A DNA stretch of 64,000 nucleotides from JAMXLO01 sp037201625 (GTDB lineage Bacteria > Pseudomonadota > Alphaproteobacteria > Acetobacterales > Acetobacteraceae). Position numbers and translations under genes: made by a program. How positions within the stretch are numbered: the stretch's first letter is position 1; every line of letters starts with the position of its first letter. This document shows, in pieces, positions 17,372 through 24,678 of this stretch. The stretch spans positions 1,426,001-1,490,000 of the forward strand of contig JBBCGR010000004.1 of NCBI GenBank assembly GCA_037201625.1, in the 5' to 3' direction. The notes under the pieces are model-generated. The model was not told the DNA's origin. It did not search any database and was given only the letters and a program-made list of their open reading frames with translations.

Positions 17372-17710
17372 CTACCGCTCCGTCTCGTCCGAGTCGGGCT
17401 CCACCTCGATGTCCGGACCGATCGCATCGGCATCGTCCTCGAGGTCGGCGGCATCCTCGATCAGATCCTCCTCGCTCTCCTCTTCGACGCCTTCCACCTC
17501 GATATCCGCCTCCTCCAGGCCCGGCGCAGGAACCGGCTTCTTCGGGCGACGCTCTTCGGCCACGTTGCCGCCGGTGCGCCGCGGACGCGGCTGCTCGACC
17601 GGCTGTTCGGTGCCGCATTTCGGGCAGACAGCAGGGACTTTGGTCAGATCATAGAAGCGTGTGCCACAGGCAACGCAGACGCGCTTGGTGCCGAGTTCAG
17701 GCTTCGCCAT
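17372..17710 (-). CDS. TIGR02300-family zinc-ribbon protein
   Basis: 112 residues. It opens MAKPELGTKRVCVACGTRFYDL, continues VPAVCPKCGTE, and then turns into a long acidic tail rich in Glu and Asp. The two CxxC pairs form a zinc ribbon; the FYDL segment and acidic end are the hallmarks of TIGR02300, a family conserved in alphaproteobacteria close to aroA, as here about 4.7 kb away. Its function is unknown; a role near RNA or transcription has been guessed for such proteins. The start at 17710 drops 18 poorly conserved residues. In many relatives a tRNA-Ala gene sits nearby; I find none here. Confidence 0.85.
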   Translation of the reverse strand: MAKPELGTKRVCVACGTRFYDLTKVPAVCPKCGTEQPVEQPRPRRTGGNVAEERRPKKPVPAPGLEEADIEVEGVEEESEEDLIEDAADLEDDADAIGPDIEVEPDSDETER

Positions 17711-17796
17711 CCAGTTGGCCTCGCATGGGTGGGCGGTGCGGGAAGCGGGCGCTCCTGCCACCATGCAGGCCGGGTGTCAAATCGCGAGTGCAGCAG

Positions 17797-18297
17797 TCAG
17801 GTTTCGCCACCCACCTCGAAATCCCCCGGTTGTGCCGGGGCGACCGGCGTGAACAGGCTGCGGTCCGGCTTCAGATCCAGCAGCGGCGTGCCGTCGATGC
17901 AGTCCAGTCCGCGCACCAGCACGACCGGCCCCTCGATGCGCACCAGCTCGGCGATCGAGGTGCCGATCGGGTTCGGCCGCACCGGCGTGCGCAGCGAGAA
18001 CGTGCCGCGCACCGTGCCGTCATCGGCCGGGCTCTGCCGCACCAGGTCCCGCCGCGACAGGTGCAGCCAGTACAGCACCTCGATCCGCTGGTAGCGCTCC
18101 AGCCCGTCCAGCGCCGCCACCCAGGGCTCGAACAGCTCGATGCGGCAGACCGGCCCGTCCGGCCGCCCCTGCCGCGGCGTCACCATCCGCGAGGTCCACG
18201 GCGTGTGGATGCGGCCGATGAACACCAGTCCGGCGTCGGTCGCCTCCGGCATCGCCACCGCCACCTCGGCGCTGCGGATCTCGTTCTCGCGGACCAT
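17797..18297 (-). CDS. trmO: tRNA (N6-threonylcarbamoyladenosine37-N6)-methyltransferase
   Basis: TsaA/TrmO family, 166 residues. It transfers a methyl group from SAM to t6A37 of tRNA-Thr-type anticodons. Family features include IGRIHTPWTSR near residue 27, RIELFEPWVAALDGLERYQR, LHLSRRD, and the signature TPVRPNPIGTS near residue 108 followed by LDLKP. It is a single-domain form lacking the C-terminal extension of the E. coli protein. It lies 18 bases downstream of the ModA-like gene on the same strand, so is probably co-transcribed. Confidence 0.9.
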   Translation of the reverse strand: MVRENEIRSAEVAVAMPEATDAGLVFIGRIHTPWTSRMVTPRQGRPDGPVCRIELFEPWVAALDGLERYQRIEVLYWLHLSRRDLVRQSPADDGTVRGTFSLRTPVRPNPIGTSIAELVRIEGPVVLVRGLDCIDGTPLLDLKPDRSLFTPVAPAQPGDFEVGGET

Positions 18298-18315
18298 GAC
18301 CTGCTCCCCATCGGC

Positions 18316-19530
18316 CTATTCCACGTCGATGCGGACCACGTCGCGCACCGACCGGCCGCCGCGGCGCTCGCCCGGCACGATCAGCCGCAGCGCCTGGCCG
18401 GGCAGCGCCTCGCCGTTCACCCGGTCGGCAAGCTGCACCGGCCTGGCCGCGAATTGCGGCGACAGTTCCGCCAGCCCGAACACCGCCGCATAGCCATCGG
18501 CGCCGGTCACCCGCACCACCTCGCGCACCGCGGTCGCCGGCTTCTCCGGATCGACCGCGCCCGCAGCCACCAGCACATCCCACAGCAGCGGACCCGACCA
18601 TTCGCGGTCGGCGCGCTCGATCGCCGCGCGCTGGGCGAAGCCGGACAGGGCGGCGATCCGCTCGGGGGAGAGCAGCCGCACCGGCCGCCCCGCACGCTGC
18701 ACCAGGAGGTCGTGCGAGGCCGGCGCCTTGTCGGCCAGCGCCACCGGGTCCAGCCCGTGCGTGCGCAGCACCGCCTGGCCGGCCTCCGACATCACGAACA
18801 CCGCGAAGCGCAGCGTGAGCGGCTGGCCGTTCAGCAGCACCATGCCGTAGGACGGCCCCACCGACAGGTCCGGCGGCAGCGCGACGACAGTCAGGCCGGG
18901 CATTGCGGCGGCGACCGGGAAGCTGCTGCTGCAATACCCCAGCATCGCATCGGCACGGTCGGCGAGGAACACGCCCTCGACGGCGCCCTTGCCCGGCACC
19001 AGCAGCGGCGTCGCCGCCCCGCCGCCCACCAGCTTCAGCGCCTTGGCCTCCAGGATGGCCCGCGCGCCCGGCCGCACCGCATCGGCGCGCGCGAACACCG
19101 CCCAGGCGTAGTCGCCGCCAGGATCGGCGCCGGGCGTGGAGGTCGCGAGCCGCAGCTTCGGGTCCAGCAGCCGCTCCAGCAGCGTCTCCGGCGTCAGCCC
19201 GACATCCTGCTTCGCCAGCACGCAGAGCCGGTTGCGGGTGAAGTTGATCACCGTCCGCTCGGGATGGCCCTGCGCCACCCGCCGCGCATGCTCCATGTCG
19301 GCGGAGGCGAAGACGTCCGCCGCGGCGCCCGCCTCGATCTTCTCGCGCAGCAGGCCCGAGGGGCCGAACTCGGCCGGTGCCACGCTGTCGGGACCGGCCG
19401 GGAAGCGGCGCAGCAGGTCGGAGAACGCCCCGGAGAGGCTGCCGGCGGCCAGCACCGTCAGGGTATCGGCCCGGGCGGCGCCGGCGGCGGCCAGCAGGAT
19501 GGTCAGGGCCAGGAGAAGGCGGCGCGGCAT
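18316..19530 (-). CDS. ModA-like binding protein fused to molybdopterin-oxidoreductase-like tail
   Basis: 404 residues. A signal peptide ends at ARA. Residues about 22-260 resemble molybdate/tungstate-binding ModA (LTVLAAGSLSGAF, then EFGPSGLLREKI, ADVFASADMEHA, TSTPGADPGGDYAW). Residues about 300-404 resemble the end of a PF00174 oxidoreductase molybdopterin-binding domain: SGPLLWDVLVAAGA, VRVTGADGYAAVF, PGQALRLIVPG and SVRDVVRIDVE. The cofactor-binding cysteine of sulfite-oxidase-type domains is not seen, so the tail may only bind a ligand. It could sense or deliver an oxyanion. It lies 47 bases after the PqqD-HprK gene on the same strand, and trmO follows. Confidence 0.75.
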   Translation of the reverse strand: MPRRLLLALTILLAAAGAARADTLTVLAAGSLSGAFSDLLRRFPAGPDSVAPAEFGPSGLLREKIEAGAAADVFASADMEHARRVAQGHPERTVINFTRNRLCVLAKQDVGLTPETLLERLLDPKLRLATSTPGADPGGDYAWAVFARADAVRPGARAILEAKALKLVGGGAATPLLVPGKGAVEGVFLADRADAMLGYCSSSFPVAAAMPGLTVVALPPDLSVGPSYGMVLLNGQPLTLRFAVFVMSEAGQAVLRTHGLDPVALADKAPASHDLLVQRAGRPVRLLSPERIAALSGFAQRAAIERADREWSGPLLWDVLVAAGAVDPEKPATAVREVVRVTGADGYAAVFGLAELSPQFAARPVQLADRVNGEALPGQALRLIVPGERRGGRSVRDVVRIDVE

Positions 19531-19577
19531 GGTGGCTCCCTGCGGCGGTGGTTATGCCCGGGGAGATATAGCGGCGT

Positions 19578-20807
19578 TCAGTCGTGAAGGCGATCCGGCG
19601 GCGCGGCGCCCACCATCCGCCCGATCGCGGCGACGACCAGGGGCAGGTCGGGATAGACCGCCTCGAAGCAGGGGATGCCGCGGATCCAGGCCACCAGCCG
19701 AGCGATATCGGCCGCCTGCAGCACCGGCCCCACGCCGACGCACTGCGACATCAGCCGCGCCAGCGCCTCGGGCCTGGCCAGGGGGCGGATCGTGCTGGTG
19801 GCGCCAGGGTCGTAGCGGGGGAACACGATCGCCGCCACCTGCCGCCGTGCCCCTGGCTCCGGCACCCGGTCGCGCGGCAGCGGCAGGTAGACCACGCGCT
19901 TGCCGTCCACCCGCGTGTGGACCGGCAGGGCGTCGCTGCCCGGATACAGCGCCTGCATGGCGGCGAGGCCGGTCAGCTTGATGCACATGGCCAGCGGGAA
20001 CGCCATCACCGCCAGATCGTCCGCCGCCAGCAGCGCCACCTCGTCGGAGAAGTAGTCGAGCCCGGAGCGGACCAGCGCGGCGGTCAGCGTGGACTTGCCG
20101 CTGCCCGGCGGCGCCGGCAGCAGCACTGCCCCGGCCGGCCCGGCCACCACGCCGGCATGCAGGTTCAGCAGGTAGTCGTCGCCGCCCAGGCCGGTGCGCC
20201 ACACCGTCGCCTTCGCCAGCGGCGCCAACTCCCCCAGCCCGGCGCAGCGGCCGCGCGCGATGCCGTCGCGATACACGACGATCCCCTCCGGCGTGGCGAT
20301 GATGTCGATCGGGCAGGCAGCGCCGGCGGCGGGGGCGGGGGCGGAGGCGGCCAGATGCGCCAGCACCGGGTGCACCAGCGCATCCTGCGCGGCGTCGGTG
20401 CAGCGCAGGGTCAGGGCCCGGCCGCGGAACAGGTAGTGGCGTTTGGTGGCGAACACGGGGGCCGGATCGGGATAGCCGGGCAGGCGCTCGCCCGCCGGTG
20501 CGGGTGCCGCGTCGCCAGCCGTATCGGCAGCCGGTGCTGGCACTTCGGGCGGCGAACCCGCGAGCAGCCCGCGTGCCGTCCAATCCTCGAGCGCCACCCG
20601 GACGAACGCGCCGGCCGTCGCCTCCTCCAGGCCGAAGAGGCCGCGCAGCGCTGCCTCGATCCCCGCCCGGTCGAGCCGCTGCTCCATCAGGCACCAGATC
20701 GCCGTGCCCATGGTATTCAGCGCGAACACAAGCTGCCGCGCCGCGTCGAACACCACGCCCTCATCGTCCAGCAGGAACAGCAGCACGCCGGGCGCGGCCG
20801 CGATCAT
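19578..20807 (-). CDS. PqqD domain-HprK-related kinase fusion
   Basis: 409 residues. Residues 1-85 form a PqqD-like peptide-recognition domain (GVLLFLLDDEGVVFDAARQL, then LNTMGTAIWCLM and the helical ALEDWTARGLL). A Pro/Ala linker (85-110) leads to an HPr-kinase-like domain with Walker A APPGSGKST at 232-240, a conserved YFSDE at 252-256 and later AIVFPRYDPG. Such kinases phosphorylate Ser/Thr or peptide ends in lasso-peptide and related systems. ATG 20807 overlaps the stop of the nucleotidyltransferase gene (ATGA), which favours it over the ATG at 20834. It is the third gene of a compact operon. Confidence 0.8.
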   Translation of the reverse strand: MIAAAPGVLLFLLDDEGVVFDAARQLVFALNTMGTAIWCLMEQRLDRAGIEAALRGLFGLEEATAGAFVRVALEDWTARGLLAGSPPEVPAPAADTAGDAAPAPAGERLPGYPDPAPVFATKRHYLFRGRALTLRCTDAAQDALVHPVLAHLAASAPAPAAGAACPIDIIATPEGIVVYRDGIARGRCAGLGELAPLAKATVWRTGLGGDDYLLNLHAGVVAGPAGAVLLPAPPGSGKSTLTAALVRSGLDYFSDEVALLAADDLAVMAFPLAMCIKLTGLAAMQALYPGSDALPVHTRVDGKRVVYLPLPRDRVPEPGARRQVAAIVFPRYDPGATSTIRPLARPEALARLMSQCVGVGPVLQAADIARLVAWIRGIPCFEAVYPDLPLVVAAIGRMVGAAPPDRLHD

Positions 20808-22060
20808 GGCTGTCTCGGCCGCAGCGCCTTCCACAGCGGCAGCGCCACGAAGTCATGACCGAGCCGCACCGCGGGATACAGGAACGCCAGCGCATCCGGC
20901 AGGTCGACCGAGCGGAAATGCGCGACCCGCGCGGTCAGCAGCGTGCCCGCGAGGTACCGCAGCCGGTCCGCCCAGCGCTCGCGCAGCATCCAGCGGAAGC
21001 CGGTGAACCGGAACACCGAGGCCGACTCGGTGCCGCCGGCGAACAACCGCATCCTGACCCTGTCGGCCAGCCGCAGGGTGACCGGGTCGGCGGCGATGGC
21101 CTCGCGCATCGCCTGGTCCAGCGGCGCCGCCAGCAGGTCCGCGGCCAGCCGCAGCCCGAGCAGCACCATGCGGCGCAGCCCCGCCTCGGAGGCGCGCCGC
21201 AGCACCGCCGCTGTGTCCAGCGCCGGATGACGCCGCAGCAGCGCCGCCACATCGGCGATCCAGATCAGCCGCGACCACTCCTCCTTGCCGCCATGCAGGC
21301 AGGCGACCAGCAGGGCGTCCTCGGGCGAAAGGCAGGGCAGCGAATGGCCGTGCAGGCCGATCGGCCGCGCGCGCAGCCAGAACGGCGCGGTGTCGAGCGC
21401 GACGCCCAGGGTGCGCGGTGCCAGCGCCCAGTGCGGCTCCACCGCGAGCAGGCCGGGCGCCACCAGCACGTCCTGGCCGTTGTAGCGATGGTAGTCGCGC
21501 AGCCGCCGTGGCGGCAGGTCGGCGACCCCGCTGCGGTAGCCGAGCCCGTCCAGCACCGCCAGCGCCGGCGCGATCTGCGCGGGCCGGATCAGCAGGTCGA
21601 GGTCGGCGGAGACCCGTGCGGCAGGATCGCCATAGGCCTGGGCGGCGAACACCGGTCCCTTGAACGGCAGGGCAGGGACGCCGGCCGCCTCCAGCGCGGC
21701 CAGCACATCGGCCAGTTGGCCGATGCTGGCGGCCACGGCCACCTCATGCTCGCCGAGATAGGCACAGGCGGCGGCGGCGATGTCGTCGGGGAGGGTGCCG
21801 GCCAGGGAACCAGCCGGTGCCTGGAGCAGGCGGCGGCACAGCAGGGCGGCGACCCCGTGGGCCAATGCCTGGCCGATCAGCGAGGTCCACGCCTCCGCGG
21901 TCGCCGGCCAGGCAACCGGCGCGGCGCCATCCGCCTGCCCGGCGATCCCGAGCAGCACGGCATGGGCCGAGTCGGCAGAGGCAGAGCCGCCAGAGGCGGA
22001 GGTTCCAGACGCGGAGTCTGGTGGGCCGGGCGTGGTCAACCGGCGCCCGGCCCGTCGCAT
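20804..22060 (-). CDS. nucleotidyltransferase family protein (PF14907 type)
   Basis: 418 residues of the NTP_transf_5-like family. The core is LKGPV-type FKGPVFAAQAYGDP followed by SADLDLLIRP, whose DLD supplies the metal-binding acids, near residue 165. Later come AVEPHWALAPR, LSPEDALLVACLHGGKEEWS and WIADVAALLRRHP, all family-typical. The first 40 residues are low complexity, so the true start may be inside. It probably transfers a nucleotide to a peptide or phosphopeptide. It begins 12 bases after the peptide gene and overlaps the kinase gene by 4 bases. Confidence 0.8.
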   Translation of the reverse strand: MRRAGRRLTTPGPPDSASGTSASGGSASADSAHAVLLGIAGQADGAAPVAWPATAEAWTSLIGQALAHGVAALLCRRLLQAPAGSLAGTLPDDIAAAACAYLGEHEVAVAASIGQLADVLAALEAAGVPALPFKGPVFAAQAYGDPAARVSADLDLLIRPAQIAPALAVLDGLGYRSGVADLPPRRLRDYHRYNGQDVLVAPGLLAVEPHWALAPRTLGVALDTAPFWLRARPIGLHGHSLPCLSPEDALLVACLHGGKEEWSRLIWIADVAALLRRHPALDTAAVLRRASEAGLRRMVLLGLRLAADLLAAPLDQAMREAIAADPVTLRLADRVRMRLFAGGTESASVFRFTGFRWMLRERWADRLRYLAGTLLTARVAHFRSVDLPDALAFLYPAVRLGHDFVALPLWKALRPRQP

Positions 22061-22072
22061 GGGTGCGCGGGA

Positions 22073-22255
22073 CTAGCGCGGTGGCTCGGGCGGCGAGCCG
22101 GATACCGGCAAGGCGGCCTCGCCGCGCTTGGCAGCGGCGGCCAGCAGCAGCGCGGCCGCCGGTGCGGTGACGGCGAAGCGTCCGGCGCGTGCCAAAAAGT
22201 CGCGCCGCTCCTCATCGCTGGCTGCCGCCGGCTGCGGCGTCTCGTTTGTCGGCAT
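22073..22255 (-). CDS. 60-aa Tat-like peptide, candidate substrate of the kinase operon
   Basis: A small peptide. Residues 1-16 are polar and acidic (MPTNETPQPAAASDEE). RRDFLARAGRF at 17-27 resembles a twin-arginine motif, residues 28-42 are hydrophobic (Ala/Leu), and the tail (AKRGEAALPVSGSPPEPPR) is short, with Ser51 and Ser53 available for modification. It leads the operon, 12 bases before the nucleotidyltransferase. GGAG lies about 10 bases upstream of ATG 22255. It may be a modified, exported peptide of unknown role, judged from its position and shape. It is too short for firm homology by eye. Confidence 0.65.
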   Translation of the reverse strand: MPTNETPQPAAASDEERRDFLARAGRFAVTAPAAALLLAAAAKRGEAALPVSGSPPEPPR

Positions 22256-22393
22256 TTTCGTGCGCTCCGTATCGAGTTTGATCCGGCAGACACCGTACCA
22301 GCATTGAACTGTCACCGCAATGGTCTGCGATCCGGCCGCCACCTGTCCATTGCCCGGCGTGCATGCTAAACGCCCGCCGATCCCGCGCCGATC

Positions 22394-22444
22394 CAGGGAG
22401 CATCGCCCGCCAGGGAGCATCGCCCGCCAGGGAGCACCGCCCGA
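22394..22444 (+). repeat. 17-bp tandem repeat carrying the aroA ribosome site
   Basis: Three copies of CAGGGAGCATCGCCCGC (the third is CAGGGAGCACCGCCCGA) end exactly at the ATG of aroA. Each unit contains AGGGAG, so the ribosome-binding sequence is repeated three times; only the last is correctly placed. Copy number could vary by slippage. Confidence 0.8.
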
Positions 22445-23781
22445 TGGACATCGCCCCTCGCCAGTTCCTCTCCCGCCGCGCCGCCGCGCCGCTCGCGGGC
22501 CGCATCGCCGTGCCGGGCGACAAGTCGATCAGCCATCGCGCCCTGATGTTCGGCGCGCTGGCGGTGGGCGAAACCCGCATCACCGGCCTGCTGGAAGGCG
22601 AGGACGTGCTGCGCACCGCCGCCGCCATGCGCGCGCTCGGCGCCGAAGTGACGCACGACGCCGACGGCACCTGGCGCGTCGCAGGGCGCGGCATCGGCGG
22701 CCTGGTGGAACCCGCCGATGTGCTCGACATGGGCAATTCCGGCACCGCCGCGCGCCTGCTGTGCGGCGTGCTCGCCAGCCACCCCCTGTTCGCGGTGATG
22801 ACCGGCGACGGCAGCCTGCGCCGCCGCCCCATGCGCCGCGTGATCGATCCGCTGACCGCGTGCGGCGCCCGGTTCGAGGCGCGCGAGGGCGGCCGCCTGC
22901 CCCTCGCCGTGCGCGGCCCGACTGAAGCGCTGCCGCTCGACTACCGCGTCCCGGTGCCCTCGGCGCAGGTCAAGTCGGCCGTGCTGCTGTGCGGCCTCAA
23001 CGCGCCCGGCGCCACCCGCGTGGAGGAGCCCGAGGCGACGCGCGACCACACCGAGAACATGCTCCGCCACTTCGGCGCGACCGTTCAGGTGGAGGAGCAC
23101 GGCAGGGGCCGCATCATCACGCTGCAGGGCCAGCCCGAACTGCGCGCCGCCGATGTCGCCGTGCCGGGCGATCCGTCATCGGCCGCCTTCCTGGTGGCGG
23201 CGGCGCTGCTGGTGCCGGGCTCGCGGCTCACGATCGCCGGCGTGGGCCTCAATCCGCTGCGCTGCGGCCTGTATGAGACGCTGGGCGAGATGGGCGCCGA
23301 TATCGTGGTCGAGAACCGCCGCATCCAGGGCGGCGAGCCGGTCGGCGACCTGGTCGTGTCGCACGGCACGCTGCGCGCGGCCGACGTGCCGTGGGAGCGC
23401 GCACCCTCGATGATCGACGAATACCCCATCCTGGCGGTGATCGCGGCGCATGCGGTGGGGACCACGCGGATGCGCGGGCTCAAGGAGTTGCGCGTGAAGG
23501 AGAGCGACCGGGTCGCCGCCACCGCCGCGCTGCTGGCGGTGAACGGCGCGCGCGTCGAGATCGAGGGCGATGACCTGATCGTGCACGGCGACGGCGGGAC
23601 GCTGCCGGGCGGCGGGCTGGTGGACACCGACATGGACCATCGGATCGCCATGGCGGCGCTGGTGCTGGGCACCGCCACCGACCAGCCGGTGACGGTGGAC
23701 GAGGCGGCCTTCATCGACACGAGTTTCCCGGGGTTTGCCGCGCTGCTGAACCGCATCGGCGGTGCGCTGGCACCGGCGTGA
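22444..23781 (+). CDS. aroA: 3-phosphoshikimate 1-carboxyvinyltransferase (EPSP synthase)
   Basis: Sixth step of the shikimate pathway: joins shikimate-3-phosphate and PEP. 445 residues. GDKSISHRAL near residue 23, DMGNSGTAARLL near residue 95, SAQVKSAVLL near residue 172, and RDHTENML near residue 200 match the motifs I know for class II enzymes (GDKx, NxTxR, SAQxK, RxHxE), the type often insensitive to glyphosate. EYPILAVIAA and the substrate-binding RVKESDR follow. The stop overlaps the cmk start (GTGA). The divergent upstream region of about 190 bases is shared with the peptide operon. Confidence 0.95.
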   Translation: MDIAPRQFLSRRAAAPLAGRIAVPGDKSISHRALMFGALAVGETRITGLLEGEDVLRTAAAMRALGAEVTHDADGTWRVAGRGIGGLVEPADVLDMGNSGTAARLLCGVLASHPLFAVMTGDGSLRRRPMRRVIDPLTACGARFEAREGGRLPLAVRGPTEALPLDYRVPVPSAQVKSAVLLCGLNAPGATRVEEPEATRDHTENMLRHFGATVQVEEHGRGRIITLQGQPELRAADVAVPGDPSSAAFLVAAALLVPGSRLTIAGVGLNPLRCGLYETLGEMGADIVVENRRIQGGEPVGDLVVSHGTLRAADVPWERAPSMIDEYPILAVIAAHAVGTTRMRGLKELRVKESDRVAATAALLAVNGARVEIEGDDLIVHGDGGTLPGGGLVDTDMDHRIAMAALVLGTATDQPVTVDEAAFIDTSFPGFAALLNRIGGALAPA

Positions 23782-24416
23782 CGCGCGGCCCGGTCATCGC
23801 GATCGACGGCCCGGCCGCGGCGGGGAAGGGCACGCTGGCGCGGCGGATCGCCGAGGCGCTGGGTCTGCCGTACCTGGACACCGGGCTGCTGTACCGGGCG
23901 GTCGGCCGGCTGGTGCTGGATCGCCAGGGTGACCCGGCCGATCCGCTGGCCGCCCGCGCCGCGGCGGAAGCGCTGCGTCCGGCCGACCTGGAGCGTGGCG
24001 ATCTGCGCGGGCCGGTGGCCGATGCGGCGGCGGCTTCGGTGGCGGCGATCCCGGCCGTGCGCGCGGCGCTGCTCGACTTCCAGCGCAGCTTCGCCACCGT
24101 GCGCGGCGCGGTGCTGGACGGGCGTGATATCGGCACGGTGATCTTCCCGGATGCCACGGTGAAGCTGTTCGTCACCGCCTCGCTGGCGGAGCGCGCGCGG
24201 CGCCGGTGGGCGGAACTGCACGCCAAGGGCGTCGCCGCCGACCCGGCGACGGTGGAGGCCGATATGGACGCGCGCGACACGCGGGATGCGCCGAACATGC
24301 GGCAGGCAGCCGATGCGCTGGTGCTCGATACCACCCGGCTGGACGCGGATGCGGCGTTCCGGCAGACGCTGGCGGCCATCCGTCGCCGCCTGGAGGACGC
24401 CGGATTGCCGCGCTGA
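23778..24416 (+). CDS. cmk: cytidylate kinase
   Basis: Phosphorylates CMP and dCMP with ATP; 212 residues. It shows IAIDGPAAAGKGTLA (P-loop) near residue 7, YLDTGLLYRAVG, and DGRDIGTVIFPDA near residue 116, then RDTRDAPNM. It begins with GTG overlapping the end of aroA, and the aroA-cmk-rpsA order is conserved in alphaproteobacteria, where the three are often co-transcribed. Confidence 0.95.
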   Translation: MTRGPVIAIDGPAAAGKGTLARRIAEALGLPYLDTGLLYRAVGRLVLDRQGDPADPLAARAAAEALRPADLERGDLRGPVADAAAASVAAIPAVRAALLDFQRSFATVRGAVLDGRDIGTVIFPDATVKLFVTASLAERARRRWAELHAKGVAADPATVEADMDARDTRDAPNMRQAADALVLDTTRLDADAAFRQTLAAIRRRLEDAGLPR

Positions 24417-24522
24417 CCGGCGGGCCGGGCCCCGCGGGGTCGTGTGCAACGCAAAATCGGGGAAAAACCGGTCCCCAGGTATAGTCTGTGGCGCCGGAAG
24501 CAGCGGAAAGTAACGCCAACGC

Positions 24523-24550
24523 TTGACTTCAGCGGCTCCCGGCGTATCTC
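24523..24550 (+). promoter_or_regulatory. candidate sigma70-type promoter for rpsA
   Basis: TTGACT at 24523-24528 and TATCTC at 24545-24550 are separated by 16 bases, in the 262-base gap between cmk and rpsA. Their spacing fits a housekeeping promoter. About 130 bases of leader would precede the rpsA ATG, where autogenous control by S1 is possible. GC-rich inverted segments just after the cmk stop could terminate the upstream transcript. Confidence 0.45.
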
Positions 24551-24678
24551 TCCCGAAGTCTCTTGTCCCAACCGGCCTGCGGCCACTCCGCGGGCAAGAC
24601 GTGTTTCCGACGAAGCGCGCATACCAACGGCATTCCGGGCACCCGCCCGGCCCCACCGTAACGGAACCCAACCCACAC

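Noticed and set aside
17711..17796. tRNA-Ala expected near the TIGR02300 gene
   Set aside because: No cloverleaf or GTTCGAATCC-type T-arm seen in this gap or beside aroA.
17044..19587. Forward frame of 847 codons
   Set aside because: It lies antisense to TIGR02300, trmO and the ModA-like gene and is low complexity (Arg/His/Pro rich), a by-product of high GC.
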